Source: CAILUG01 sp038125665 (GTDB lineage Bacteria; Pseudomonadota; Gammaproteobacteria; Pseudomonadales; Pseudohongiellaceae). Taken from it: a stretch of DNA of 64,000 nucleotides. The position numbers were made by a program, and so were the translations under genes. Each line of letters opens with the position of its first letter. The stretch's first letter is position 1. Below the pieces are notes generated by a model. It did not search any database. It saw nothing but the letters and a program-made list of their open reading frames with translations, and was not told the origin of the DNA. Shown here piece by piece: positions 44,769 through 54,236 of the stretch. The DNA is taken from NCBI GenBank assembly GCA_038125665.1, contig JAYPEI010000005.1, forward strand, positions 88,831-152,830. The letters are read 5' to 3'.

Positions 44769-45996
44769 TCCAAGCTACGGTGACATGATTGTAGGTCTGG
44801 ATATAGGAACTTCTAAGGTAGTCGCCATTGTTGGAGAGATTACTGACGAAGGAGGAATAAATATAGTTGGTGTTGGACGGCATCGTTCGCGCGGACTAAA
44901 AAAAGGGACAGTGGTTAATATCGAATCAACGGTCCAGGCAATACAACGTGCGGTGGAAGAAGCAGAACTGATGGCAGGATGTCGCATCCATTCTGTTTAT
45001 GCTGGAATAGCAGGTTCTCACATTCGTTCATTGAATTCACATGGTATTGTTGCAGTTCGTGATAGTGAAGTGCAGCCAGCAGATTTGGATAGAGTAATAG
45101 ATGCAGCACAAGCTGTAGCCATTCCAGCGGATCAAAAAATTCTGCATATCTTGCCTCAGGAATACATTATCGACTTACAGGAAGGTATCCGTGATCCACT
45201 TGGTATGTCAGGTGTGCGCTTAGAGGCCAAAGTTCATCTTATTACTTGTGCAAATAATGCTTATCAAAACATTGAAAAATGTATCAAACGCTGTGGTCTT
45301 GAAGTGGATGAAATTATTTTAGAGCAACTTGCCTCTTCATATTCGGTACTAACTGAAGATGAAAAAGAGCTTGGTGTTTGTATGATTGATATCGGCGGAG
45401 GAACTTCTGATATCGCTATATTTAATGAGGGGGCAATTAGACATACAGGAGTTATCCCAATTGCAGGGGATCAAGTGACAAATGATATTGCTATGGCACT
45501 TCGCACCCCCACTGATCATGCCGATGAATTAAAAATTAAATACGCTTGTGCCTTGGCGCAGATGGCTAATTCTGATGACATGATTAAAGTGCCAGGAGTG
45601 GGCGACAGACCCTCGAGAGATATCTCTCGCCAGGCACTCGCTGAAGTTGTAGAGCCTCGTTATGACGAACTTTTCCACTTGATTCTTGCAGAGTTGCGCC
45701 ATAGCGGTTATGCCGACTATTTGGCGGCAGGTATAGTTTTTACCGGTGGTACTAGCAAAATGGAAGGTGTTGTTGAGTTGGCTGAAGAAATTTTTCATAT
45801 GCCAGTGCGTATCGGTGTCCCAAAAGAATTTACTGGTCTTAACGACATCATACGAAACCCTGTTTATGCAACAGGTGTAGGTCTTCTGCTCTATGGTTTA
45901 AACCAGCATAAACAACGTGTGGGTCGTAGTCATCGAGGAAAAGTATCAATCGGTATTATGGAAAAAGTGAAGAAGTTTTTATTTCGAGAAGATTAA
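44761..45996 (+). CDS. ftsA: Cell division protein FtsA
   Basis: 411-residue actin-like ATPase that ties FtsZ to the membrane. Phosphate loops IVGLDIGTSKVVAIVGE and MIDIGGGTSDIAIF are visible, with FTGGTSKMEGVVELA near the end. The C-terminus GIMEKVKKFLFRED is a basic amphipathic helix, the membrane-targeting sequence. 64 bases separate it from ftsZ. Confidence 0.98.
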   Translation: MSNPSYGDMIVGLDIGTSKVVAIVGEITDEGGINIVGVGRHRSRGLKKGTVVNIESTVQAIQRAVEEAELMAGCRIHSVYAGIAGSHIRSLNSHGIVAVRDSEVQPADLDRVIDAAQAVAIPADQKILHILPQEYIIDLQEGIRDPLGMSGVRLEAKVHLITCANNAYQNIEKCIKRCGLEVDEIILEQLASSYSVLTEDEKELGVCMIDIGGGTSDIAIFNEGAIRHTGVIPIAGDQVTNDIAMALRTPTDHADELKIKYACALAQMANSDDMIKVPGVGDRPSRDISRQALAEVVEPRYDELFHLILAELRHSGYADYLAAGIVFTGGTSKMEGVVELAEEIFHMPVRIGVPKEFTGLNDIIRNPVYATGVGLLLYGLNQHKQRVGRSHRGKVSIGIMEKVKKFLFRED

Positions 45997-46060
45997 GTAG
46001 TAAAGGCTGGGTGGCCTGCAGTTTTCTGATATTTTATAACTAACTATATAAGGGGCAATT

Positions 46061-47257
46061 ATGAGTCATTTTGAAATGGTCGAAGAGCAAGCGCAGAACG
46101 CCGTTATTAAGGTGATCGGCGTTGGGGGAGGCGGTGGAAACGCAGTGTCTCATATGATTCAAAATAGCATTGATGGCGTAGATTTTATCTGTGCCAATAC
46201 TGATGCCCAAGTGCTTGATAAGATGAGTGGACATTCATTAAAAATAGGTTCTCATGTTACTAAAGGTCTAGGAGCTGGAGCTAATCCAGAATTAGGGCGT
46301 CAGGCTGCTATGGAAGACCGTGATCGTATTCGTGAAGCCATCGAAGGCGCAGATATGGTCTTCATTACAGCTGGTATGGGTGGTGGAACTGGTACAGGTG
46401 CTGCACCTGTAGTTGCTGAAGTAGCTCGAGAGTTGGGTATTTTGACTGTTGCAGTAGTAACTAAACCTTTTCGCCTAGAAGGTCCTAAGCGGATGAAAGT
46501 TGCTGACCAAGGTATTTTAGAACTAAGCGAACATGTTGATTCACTGATCACCATTCAAAATGAAAAACTCATGTCAGTTCTAGGTAAAGAGGCCACTTTA
46601 CTTGACGCATTTGCCAAAGCGAATGATGTTTTACTTGGAGCTGTTAAAGGGATTGCAGATCTTATTACTCGCGAAGGCTTAATTAATGTTGATTTTGCAG
46701 ATGTGCGGACAGTAATGTCTGAAATGGGTATGGCAATGATGGGATCTGGGCGTGCCTCAGGTGAAAATCGAGCCGCAGTAGCAGCAGAAATGGCTATACG
46801 TAGCCCTTTACTTGAAGACATCAACCTGACTGGAGCTAGAGGAATTTTGGTTAACATCACGGCAGGTAAAGATTTGTCCTTAGGTGAGTACGGTATAGTT
46901 GGGGATATAATTAATGAATTCGCTTCCGACCAAGCAACAGTAATTTTAGGTACAGTAATCGACGATTCGATGGGTGAAGACATTAGTGTTACAGTAGTTG
47001 CAACAGGTCTTGCCAATACAGGAATTATTGCCAAGTCTGCAACAGTTACCCCAGTTAGGCAGGAACCTACGATGGCTCTACCTAGATCTCGTGGGGAAAG
47101 GCCAGATTATGGTAATTATGATCGTCCTACAGCATTGCGTCGTCGTCCGCAATTGCCTCAACAAGAGGCTGGTTCTGCAGGTTTGAGTAGAGCAGTAGGT
47201 GCCCCAGATGTAGAGTTTCTGGATATCCCAGCCTTCCTACGCAAGCAGGCTGACTAG
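46061..47257 (+). CDS. ftsZ: Cell division GTPase FtsZ
   Basis: 398-residue tubulin homologue that builds the division ring. VIGVGGGGGNAV, the tubulin signature ITAGMGGGTGTGAAPV (near 104-119) and the T7 loop NVDFADVRTVM are present. A Pro/Arg-rich linker leads to the conserved tail VEFLDIPAFLRKQAD, which binds FtsA and ZipA. A strong terminator follows, so this ends the main division transcript. Confidence 0.99.
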   Translation: MSHFEMVEEQAQNAVIKVIGVGGGGGNAVSHMIQNSIDGVDFICANTDAQVLDKMSGHSLKIGSHVTKGLGAGANPELGRQAAMEDRDRIREAIEGADMVFITAGMGGGTGTGAAPVVAEVARELGILTVAVVTKPFRLEGPKRMKVADQGILELSEHVDSLITIQNEKLMSVLGKEATLLDAFAKANDVLLGAVKGIADLITREGLINVDFADVRTVMSEMGMAMMGSGRASGENRAAVAAEMAIRSPLLEDINLTGARGILVNITAGKDLSLGEYGIVGDIINEFASDQATVILGTVIDDSMGEDISVTVVATGLANTGIIAKSATVTPVRQEPTMALPRSRGERPDYGNYDRPTALRRRPQLPQQEAGSAGLSRAVGAPDVEFLDIPAFLRKQAD

Positions 47258-47269
47258 ATTATTCACAGG

Positions 47270-47307
47270 CCATCAGTTCATGCCCCTGAACTGATGGTTT
47301 TGTTTGG
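47270..47307 (+). terminator. Strong terminator after ftsZ
   Basis: CCATCAGTTCA and TGAACTGATGG make a perfect 11-base stem with a 6-base loop TGCCCC, followed by TTTTGTTTGG. It begins 13 bases past the ftsZ stop and separates ftsZ from lpxC, so lpxC probably has its own promoter in 47308-47476. Confidence 0.9.
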
Positions 47308-47476
47308 TTTGCTGTTTACAGATTTTCAGTGATTTGTTTGCTATTGATGCTGGCTTTGATACCATAGACTTATTGAGGAGAGATAGCTTTAACTCCTAAT
47401 AGTCTTAGGATGTTCTGGCTGTTAATAACGCTGACCAGATACTATAAATAATGCTTCAGTACTGCAGATTTAGATA

Positions 47477-48388
47477 ATGATAAAACAGCGAACCCTCAAG
47501 AACACAATTAAAGCAACAGGTGTTGGCTTACATACAGGCAAAAAAGTTTTTCTGACTCTCCGTCCAGCTCCTGTCAATACAGGCATAATTTTTTTTCGTA
47601 CCGATTTAACCCCACCTGTAAGTATACCTGCTCTTGCTGAAAATGTAGGTGAAACAACTCTGTCCTCCACATTGATGAAAGGAGATGTGAGAATTTCTAC
47701 TGTAGAACATTTGATGTCAGCCATGTCAGGCTTAGGCATCGATAATGCCTACGTAGATGTGTCAGCAGCTGAAGTGCCAATTATGGACGGCAGTGCTGGC
47801 CCTTTTGTTTTTTTAATTCAAAGTGCAGGTATTGAAGAGCAGCATGCCCCTAAAAATTACATCAGAATTACTAAAGAAATTACTGTCGAGCAGGGTGACA
47901 AAAAAGTGATGTTGAAACCTTTTAATGGTTTTAAAGTTGGTTATACCTTGCTTTATGATCATCCGGTGCACCGCCGCTACACCAAACAAGCAGTAGTAGA
48001 CTTCTCTAGCACTTCGTTTGTGAAAGAGGTCAGTCGAGCGCGTACTTTTGGCTTTATGCATGAATTCGAGGAGCTTCGAAGACGAAACTTAGCGCTGGGG
48101 GCAAGTATGGAGAACGCTGTAGCTGTTGGTGACTATAGAGTCCTGAACGAGGATGGCTTGCGTTATGAAGATGAGTTTGTCAAACACAAGATACTCGATT
48201 CAATTGGTGATCTATACCTACTGGGCTTTACTCTGATAGGAGAGTTTAGTGGTTATAAGTCGGGTCATGCTCTGAATAACCTCTTACTACGTAAATTGTT
48301 GGCAGAGCGAGATTGTTGGGAAATTGTTACTTTCGAAGATGAGTCTGAGGCACCAATTTCTTATCTGCGACCAGTCTTTGCAGCATAA
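47477..48388 (+). CDS. lpxC: UDP-3-O-acyl-N-acetylglucosamine deacetylase
   Basis: 303 residues. Zinc amidase for the committed step of lipid A synthesis. Zinc ligands are His78 (STVEHLMSAMSG), His237 and Asp241 (HKILD), and catalytic His264 lies in SGHALNN. The IKATGVGLHTGKKV start is standard. Known as an unstable, FtsH-controlled protein in enterobacteria. It sits after ftsZ as in most gammaproteobacteria. Confidence 0.98.
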   Translation: MIKQRTLKNTIKATGVGLHTGKKVFLTLRPAPVNTGIIFFRTDLTPPVSIPALAENVGETTLSSTLMKGDVRISTVEHLMSAMSGLGIDNAYVDVSAAEVPIMDGSAGPFVFLIQSAGIEEQHAPKNYIRITKEITVEQGDKKVMLKPFNGFKVGYTLLYDHPVHRRYTKQAVVDFSSTSFVKEVSRARTFGFMHEFEELRRRNLALGASMENAVAVGDYRVLNEDGLRYEDEFVKHKILDSIGDLYLLGFTLIGEFSGYKSGHALNNLLLRKLLAERDCWEIVTFEDESEAPISYLRPVFAA

Positions 48389-48436
48389 ACAGCTTCTGGT
48401 ATCTTCTGTACTCTAAAGCTTGAGTCGAGCCCAATC

Positions 48437-48469
48437 TGGGGGTTACCCCACAACTCTGTAAAAAGAGTT
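48437..48469 (+). other. Tandem small hairpins downstream of lpxC
   Basis: TGGGG-GTTA-CCCCA (48437-48450) and AACTCT-GTAAAA-AGAGTT (48452-48469) lie back to back, about 50 bases after the lpxC stop. Neither is followed by a good T run, so they may be structure in an RNA rather than a standard terminator. The 300-base gap to the peptidase gene otherwise holds only the small frame at 48497. Confidence 0.35.
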
Positions 48470-48496
48470 CCGCTTTAGCTAAGAAAGGCAGCTAAA

Positions 48497-48619
48497 ATGT
48501 CTATGGGTTGGAGAGTACAGAAAGAGATGGATACTGCTGTCATCATAGATGCAAGCAAGTTCCCACTGGACAATAAAGAAATTCACACAGGTAACCAGTT
48601 GGTGGTAACACCTAAATGA
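48497..48619 (+). CDS. Possible 40-residue small protein of unknown function
   Basis: ATG to TGA, 41 codons, with AAAGG 8 bases upstream of the start. The product begins MSMGWRVQKEMDTAVIID and ends QLVVTPK; it has no membrane segment or known motif. It lies where related genomes carry the DUF721 gene (dciA), but does not resemble it. It may be real or a chance frame; codon use is not decisive at this length. Confidence 0.3.
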   Translation: MSMGWRVQKEMDTAVIIDASKFPLDNKEIHTGNQLVVTPK

Positions 48620-48688
48620 GATCGTCTTTAAGATGACTATCTATCAATAATTTGAGATACCAATAGACTAATTAGCCATAAAAATTGA

Positions 48689-49630
48689 ATGAAAATTATC
48701 ATATTGGACAAGAAACATGGTGCCACACGCTCCATTGTACTGAAGGGGTGGATGCGTGGTTTGCTAGGAGTTTTTTTTCTCGGTCTACCGGTGGTGTTTG
48801 GATATGGCACTTTCCAATGGTTAGAGGGACGTCAGGCTAAGACTCTTAGATCTGAAAACTGGCAAAATAGTATTGAAGCCCTGAATAATCAAAGCCTTGA
48901 AATAACCCGTGTGCGTGAGGAAGCACTGTCTCAATTGCAAGCACTGACAATTCGCTTGGCCGGTTTACAAGCACGATTAATAAGGTTGGATGCTCTTGGG
49001 GAACGTCTGATTATTGCAACAGGTATTGAAGCCGATGAATTTGATTTCAAGACAGATCCGCAATTGGGTGGTCCATCTTTAGAAATTGTCGGACAGAATG
49101 AAGACCAGATGATTTGGACAGACTTTTTCAAAGAGCTAGAACTGTTGTCCACAAAAGTTGAAGAACGCCAACAGAAATTCAACTTGCTTGATTATGAGCT
49201 AATCGAACGAAATGCCCTAGCTGAGTTCGAAATAGCCGGTAAACCGGTCAATACGGGTTATATCTCTTCAAATTACGGTCGTCGATTAGACCCCTTCAAT
49301 GGCAAGCTCTCTTGGCATCATGGTGTGGATTTCGCTACAGGTAAAACTGGGATAGAAGTCAAGGCTGTTGGTGCTGGGGTAGTAACTCACGCAGGCTACA
49401 AATCTGGATTTGGTAACTTGATTACCATTGATCATGGCAACGGTTATGAAACGCTTTATGCACACAATCAGAGGTTGAAATTACAGGTTGGTGATGTAGT
49501 TAAACGTGGTCAGGTTGTGTCACTGTCCGGCTCATCAGGACGTTCAACAGGACCTCATGTCCATTTCGAAGTGCATAAAAATGGTCGAGCAATCGATCCT
49601 TCATCATATCTTCGTCGCACAATCCAGTAA
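48689..49630 (+). CDS. Membrane-anchored M23 (LytM) family peptidase
   Basis: 313 residues. One N-terminal membrane helix (about 20-40), a coiled-coil stretch (about 50-170), then a LytM domain with SSNYGRRLDPF, WHHGVDFATG and HVHFEVHKNGRAIDP, so the zinc ligands (HxxxD and HxH) are intact. Such enzymes are peptidoglycan endopeptidases or, when degenerate, amidase activators; with all ligands kept, hydrolysis of wall cross-links is likely. The place between lpxC and secA is conserved in Pseudomonas. Confidence 0.92.
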   Translation: MKIIILDKKHGATRSIVLKGWMRGLLGVFFLGLPVVFGYGTFQWLEGRQAKTLRSENWQNSIEALNNQSLEITRVREEALSQLQALTIRLAGLQARLIRLDALGERLIIATGIEADEFDFKTDPQLGGPSLEIVGQNEDQMIWTDFFKELELLSTKVEERQQKFNLLDYELIERNALAEFEIAGKPVNTGYISSNYGRRLDPFNGKLSWHHGVDFATGKTGIEVKAVGAGVVTHAGYKSGFGNLITIDHGNGYETLYAHNQRLKLQVGDVVKRGQVVSLSGSSGRSTGPHVHFEVHKNGRAIDPSSYLRRTIQ

Positions 49631-49759
49631 TTTCCCCCTAGTAACCTACTCAAAAGTAGGCAGACAGGTGCTCGTGTATTCTATGACATGATGTGAGTGC
49701 CTAGCATGATGTGGCTAGACAAAGGTTCTCTTAAATATTTGGATGTTAGGTAATTCCTT

Positions 49760-52522
49760 ATGATTTTCGCCAAACTTTTCGGCAGTAAAAACGACCGTGA
49801 ACTTAAGCGGTTAAATAAAGTAGTGAAAAAAATTAACGAGTTTGAACCTGCGCTTAAGCTGCTTGATGATGCTGCGTTACAAGCTAAAACTGATGAATTT
49901 AAAGGGCGTCTGCAAGCTGGCGAAACACTTGATCAACTTCTCCCAGAAGTTTTTGCTGTTGTAAGAGAGGCTTCAGTTCGTGTCATGCAGATGCGTCATT
50001 TTGATGTGCAGATGATAGGTGGCATAGTGTTGCATGAAGGTAAGATTGCAGAGATGCGGACAGGTGAAGGAAAGACCTTGGTGGGAACGCTGCCCGCTTA
50101 CCTGAATGCCTTGAGTGGACAAGGGGTACATCTTGTTACTGTGAATGAATACCTAGCCCGACGAGACTCGCAGTGGATGCGTCCTCTGTACGAATTTTTA
50201 GGCTTGACTGTAGGGGTTATAGTTCCTCAACAAGATCCATCTGAGAAGCGAGCAGCTTACCTTGCTGATATCACATATGGAACTAATAATGAATTTGGAT
50301 TTGATTATCTTCGTGACAATATGGCGTTTCGTTTACAGGATCGTTTTCAGCGGGGAGTGAACTTTGCTATCGTCGACGAAGTTGACTCTATCTTGATTGA
50401 CGAAGCCAGAACACCATTGATCATTTCTGGTGCCGTTGATAATTCAGCAAAACGCTACATTGAAATGAATGCTTTGGTACCACTACTTAAGAGGGGTGAT
50501 AAAAAACCAGAACTGAGCCAATTGGAGAGGCAAACTCAGGAATATATAGCGCCTGATTGCGATTTCTATATTGATGAAAAATTTCGCCAAGTTGAAATTA
50601 CAGATCCTGGCCACGAAAAACTGGAACAACTCCTAACAAGTCGTGGATTATTAAATGAAGGAGATTCTCTTTACTCAGCGACTAATTTGACTTTAGTACA
50701 TCAGATTCAATCTGCACTTCGAGCACATTATCTGTTTAATCGTGATGTTGAATATATCGTCCAGGAAAATCAAATTGTTCTTATTGATGAGCATACAGGT
50801 CGTACTATGCCAGGGCGACGCTTATCTGAAGGTCTACATCAAGCCATTGAAGCGAAAGAGGCAGTACCGATTCAGAATGAGAGTCAAACTCTAGCATCTA
50901 CCACTTTCCAGAATTACTTCCGTTTGTATAAAAAATTAGGAGGGATGACAGGAACAGCGGATACAGAGGCTTATGAATTCCATCAGATTTACGGATTAGA
51001 TGTTGTAGTAATCCCGACCAATAAACCTATGGTTAGAGTGGATGCTAATGACCTTGTTTACTTAACAGTGGAAGAAAAGTTTGAAGCTATTGTCAAAGAT
51101 ATAGTTGAGTTTAGTGAAAAAGGTGCGCCGGTGTTAGTTGGTACGGCTTCGGTGGAGACTTCAGAAATATTATCTAAGTTCTTGCAGAAGAAGAGAGTTA
51201 AGCACAATGTCTTGAATGCTAAATTCCATGCGAAAGAAGCCGAAATCATTGCACAGGCTGGACGTCCAGGGACAGTGACTATTGCTACCAATATGGCTGG
51301 CCGCGGGACAGATATTGTTCTAGGGGGGCGTTGGGAATCAGAGGTAGATGCTTTACCTGAGTCAGAACGTACTCCTGAACGGATTGCTAAGATTAAGGAA
51401 GACTGGAAAGAATGTCACGATCAGGTACTAACTGCAGGCGGCTTACATATTGTTGGTACTGAACGTCACGAATCACGCCGAATAGATAATCAATTACGTG
51501 GTCGTGCTGGGCGTCAAGGTGATCCTGGGTATTCTCGATTCTATTTATCGCTAGAAGATAATTTAATGCGTCTTTTTGCTTCTGAGAAAGTTGGAAATAT
51601 GATGCGTAGACTTGGTATGGAGCATGGGGAGGCATTGGAAGCTCGCATGGTAACTAATGCTATCGAAAAAGCGCAGCGCAAAGTAGAGGGAAGAAATTTC
51701 GATATTCGCAAGCAGTTACTAGAATATGATGATGTTGCAAACGAGCAGCGCAAGTTTGTTTACAATCAACGTAACGAGTTAATGGAGACAGATGATATCT
51801 CTGCCATTATCAAAGATATGCGAGTTTTGGTTGTTAATAACTTCATAAGTCAATTCATTGTTCCTCAAAGTATGGATGAAACTTGGAACGTAAGTGGACT
51901 TGAGCAAGGGTTAGCTTCAGAATTTGGTGTTCATCTATCAGTTAGTCAATGGTTAGAGGATCCTAACCTTTTTGAGGAGCCATTACGTGAACGCATTCTG
52001 CAACAAGTTGTTGAGAATTACGAGCTCAAAGCAGCGGCCGTAGGGGATAATATGCGCGTTTTTGAGAAACAGATTACTCTGCAGATTTTGGATAATCATT
52101 GGAAGGAACATCTGTCCAACATGGATGCTCTCCGTCAAGGCATAGGGCTAAGAGGCTATGGTGGTAAGAACCCTAAACAAGAGTATAAACGCGAATCTTT
52201 TAATCTTTTTCAAAACTTCTTAGATGAAGTGCAGTCAGAAGTCATACGTTTCCTATCCCTAGTCCAAATTCGCGAGGAAGAAAAAACGGATACTATCGAA
52301 CGTAAGCGAACAGAAGAGCGAGCGCGTACGCGACAGCAGGCTATGCACCTAACCCAAGTGTCAGCAATGCAGACAGAAAACGTTACCCTGGAAAAAGTCG
52401 GTCAAGCGCAACCAGCGAAAACATTACCAGTAGAGCGACAACAACCCAAAGTTGGGCGTAATGACCCTTGTCCTTGTGGTTCTGGACAGAAATTTAAACA
52501 ATGTCATGGCAAACTCGGCTGA
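49760..52522 (+). CDS. secA: Protein translocase ATPase SecA
   Basis: 920-residue motor that drives proteins through SecYEG. The Walker A motif MRTGEGKTLVG lies near residue 102, DEVDSILIDEARTPLIISG near 209, and TNMAGRGTDIVLGG marks the second RecA domain. The C-terminus has the zinc-binding SEC-C motif CPCGSGQKFKQCHG for SecB and lipid contact. No secM gene lies upstream; the 129-base leader has two hairpins, CCTACT/AGTAGG (49645-49660) and CTAGC/GCTAG (49701-49718), that might affect expression. Confidence 0.98.
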   Translation: MIFAKLFGSKNDRELKRLNKVVKKINEFEPALKLLDDAALQAKTDEFKGRLQAGETLDQLLPEVFAVVREASVRVMQMRHFDVQMIGGIVLHEGKIAEMRTGEGKTLVGTLPAYLNALSGQGVHLVTVNEYLARRDSQWMRPLYEFLGLTVGVIVPQQDPSEKRAAYLADITYGTNNEFGFDYLRDNMAFRLQDRFQRGVNFAIVDEVDSILIDEARTPLIISGAVDNSAKRYIEMNALVPLLKRGDKKPELSQLERQTQEYIAPDCDFYIDEKFRQVEITDPGHEKLEQLLTSRGLLNEGDSLYSATNLTLVHQIQSALRAHYLFNRDVEYIVQENQIVLIDEHTGRTMPGRRLSEGLHQAIEAKEAVPIQNESQTLASTTFQNYFRLYKKLGGMTGTADTEAYEFHQIYGLDVVVIPTNKPMVRVDANDLVYLTVEEKFEAIVKDIVEFSEKGAPVLVGTASVETSEILSKFLQKKRVKHNVLNAKFHAKEAEIIAQAGRPGTVTIATNMAGRGTDIVLGGRWESEVDALPESERTPERIAKIKEDWKECHDQVLTAGGLHIVGTERHESRRIDNQLRGRAGRQGDPGYSRFYLSLEDNLMRLFASEKVGNMMRRLGMEHGEALEARMVTNAIEKAQRKVEGRNFDIRKQLLEYDDVANEQRKFVYNQRNELMETDDISAIIKDMRVLVVNNFISQFIVPQSMDETWNVSGLEQGLASEFGVHLSVSQWLEDPNLFEEPLRERILQQVVENYELKAAAVGDNMRVFEKQITLQILDNHWKEHLSNMDALRQGIGLRGYGGKNPKQEYKRESFNLFQNFLDEVQSEVIRFLSLVQIREEEKTDTIERKRTEERARTRQQAMHLTQVSAMQTENVTLEKVGQAQPAKTLPVERQQPKVGRNDPCPCGSGQKFKQCHGKLG

Positions 52523-52531
52523 GATACTTAT

Positions 52532-53749
52532 ATGGCAGTAGGCAGCGCAGATTTAGGTAAATTATATCCAGTACCCGGTGTACGAATGAGTGCGGTGGCT
52601 GCAGGTCTAAGAAAACCTGGCAAGTTAGATTTGGTTCTTTTTGAGCTAGCTGACCAATCAGTCAGTGCCGGCATTTTCACGCGTAATGCTTTCTGTGCAG
52701 CTCCAATAGCTATTTGTAAGCAACATTTACAAACCATGATGCCACGTTATTTATTGATAAATACTGGCAACGCCAATGCTGGGACAGGCGCAGCAGGTAT
52801 GCATGCTGCACATCGGAGTTGTGCCGAGCTTGGTGCTCTGCTGGATTGCCCCTCCGAAGCAGTTCTCCCTTTTTCTACGGGAGTAATAGGTGAATTATTA
52901 CCGATCGATAAACTCTGTATGGCAATGCCTGAGTTGTCCAAAGGTCTGGGAAAAGGTGATTGGGAAACAGTCGCTCGAGGTATTATGACTACTGATACGC
53001 GTCCTAAAGCTGTATCAAGACAAGTTCAGATAGCAGGCCACACAGTGACTGTGACGGGCATTGCGAAAGGAGCCGGAATGATAAAACCCAATATGGCAAC
53101 CATGCTGGGTTATGTGTTCACTGATCTTGCTATGAACAAATCAGAGGTTCAGCACTGTGTGAAGAAATGCGCTGATCGCTCATTCAATCGAATCTCAGTA
53201 GATGGAGATACCTCAACAAATGATAGTTGCCTTTTGATAGCAACTGGAATGTCGAATGTACATTATGGTAGTTTGAGTGAAGAAGAAAGAACAGAAATTG
53301 ACCTACAACTTATTGAAGTATTCGAACTATTAGCTCAGGCAATCGTACGAGATGCTGAGGGGGCCACAAAGTTTGTTACCTTGCATATAAATGGAGGAGC
53401 CACAGAGGAGGAATGCTTAAAGGTAGGTTATGCAATTGCTGAGTCACCTCTGATTAAAACAGCAATATATGCTTCAGATCCTAATTGGGGACGTTTACTG
53501 GCAGCTATTGGGCGTGCAGGATTGGATTCACTAAAAATTGAGGGGATAGAGTTGTATTTAGATGATGTCTGTATAGTCTCTGCCGGTGCCAGAGCCTCTA
53601 ACTATGTGGAGGAGCAAGGACAAGCTGTCTTTAGTAAAAGTGAATTTACGATTAGGGTAGAACTCGGTCGGGGGCAGGTGAACGAAACTTTCTGGACCTG
53701 CGACTTTAGCCATGACTATGTAAGTATTAATGCTAATTATCGTACATAA
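52532..53749 (+). CDS. argJ: Bifunctional glutamate N-acetyltransferase / amino-acid N-acetyltransferase
   Basis: 405 residues. Recycles the acetyl group from N-acetylornithine to glutamate in arginine synthesis. The self-cleavage and catalytic site is KGAGMIKPNMATMLGY with Thr190; DGDTSTNDSCLLIATG and SDPNWGRLLAAIGRAG also match. The ornithine acetyltransferase precursor is cut before Thr190 into two chains. It follows secA after only 9 bases, as in Pseudomonas. Confidence 0.97.
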   Translation: MAVGSADLGKLYPVPGVRMSAVAAGLRKPGKLDLVLFELADQSVSAGIFTRNAFCAAPIAICKQHLQTMMPRYLLINTGNANAGTGAAGMHAAHRSCAELGALLDCPSEAVLPFSTGVIGELLPIDKLCMAMPELSKGLGKGDWETVARGIMTTDTRPKAVSRQVQIAGHTVTVTGIAKGAGMIKPNMATMLGYVFTDLAMNKSEVQHCVKKCADRSFNRISVDGDTSTNDSCLLIATGMSNVHYGSLSEEERTEIDLQLIEVFELLAQAIVRDAEGATKFVTLHINGGATEEECLKVGYAIAESPLIKTAIYASDPNWGRLLAAIGRAGLDSLKIEGIELYLDDVCIVSAGARASNYVEEQGQAVFSKSEFTIRVELGRGQVNETFWTCDFSHDYVSINANYRT

Positions 53750-53752
53750 GTA

Positions 53753-54163
53753 ATGAAGAATTATTTGGCTGTAGCAGCCGGTGTCATTTTGAATTCTCAC
53801 GGGGAAGTATTGTTAGCACTCCGTCCACTTGACAAGCACCAAGGAGGATTGTGGGAGTTTCCTGGTGGGAAAATTGAAGCTGGAGAGAGAGTTCATGAGG
53901 CATTAGCCCGCGAGCTCAGAGAAGAAATTGGGATTGAGATTTTTGACTCTACACCTTTGTTGGAAAAGACACATGAATATACTGATAAGTCCATCCACTT
54001 AAGTGTTCTCTTGGTTAGGCAATGGAGCGGAATTCCAGATGGTAAAGAAGGACAAGAACTACGCTGGATAGCAATTTCAAATTTACAGGAACTTAAATAT
54101 CCAGAAGCAAACCTAGAAGTAGTTGACTACTTACAGCGAAGGCATGACTTATACAAAGATTAA
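53753..54163 (+). CDS. mutT: 8-oxo-dGTP diphosphatase MutT
   Basis: 136-residue Nudix hydrolase that removes 8-oxo-dGTP from the nucleotide pool. The Nudix box GKIEAGERVHEALARELREEIGI (its core REL-REEIG) is complete, and the start AAGVILNSHGEVLLALRP is typical. It starts 3 bases after argJ and closes the plus-strand run. The usual MutT partner genes yacG and coaE follow on the other strand. Confidence 0.94.
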   Translation: MKNYLAVAAGVILNSHGEVLLALRPLDKHQGGLWEFPGGKIEAGERVHEALARELREEIGIEIFDSTPLLEKTHEYTDKSIHLSVLLVRQWSGIPDGKEGQELRWIAISNLQELKYPEANLEVVDYLQRRHDLYKD

Positions 54164-54236
54164 GTCGTTATGTTTTGCTAAGCTTGATTTGATTAACTAA
54201 AGTTAAACTAATTAAGGCTATCTTAGTAATTATCAC

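Noticed and set aside
46300..47034. Long minus-strand frames within ftsZ
   Set aside because: Shadows of ftsZ caused by its codon use; FtsZ itself is complete and certain.
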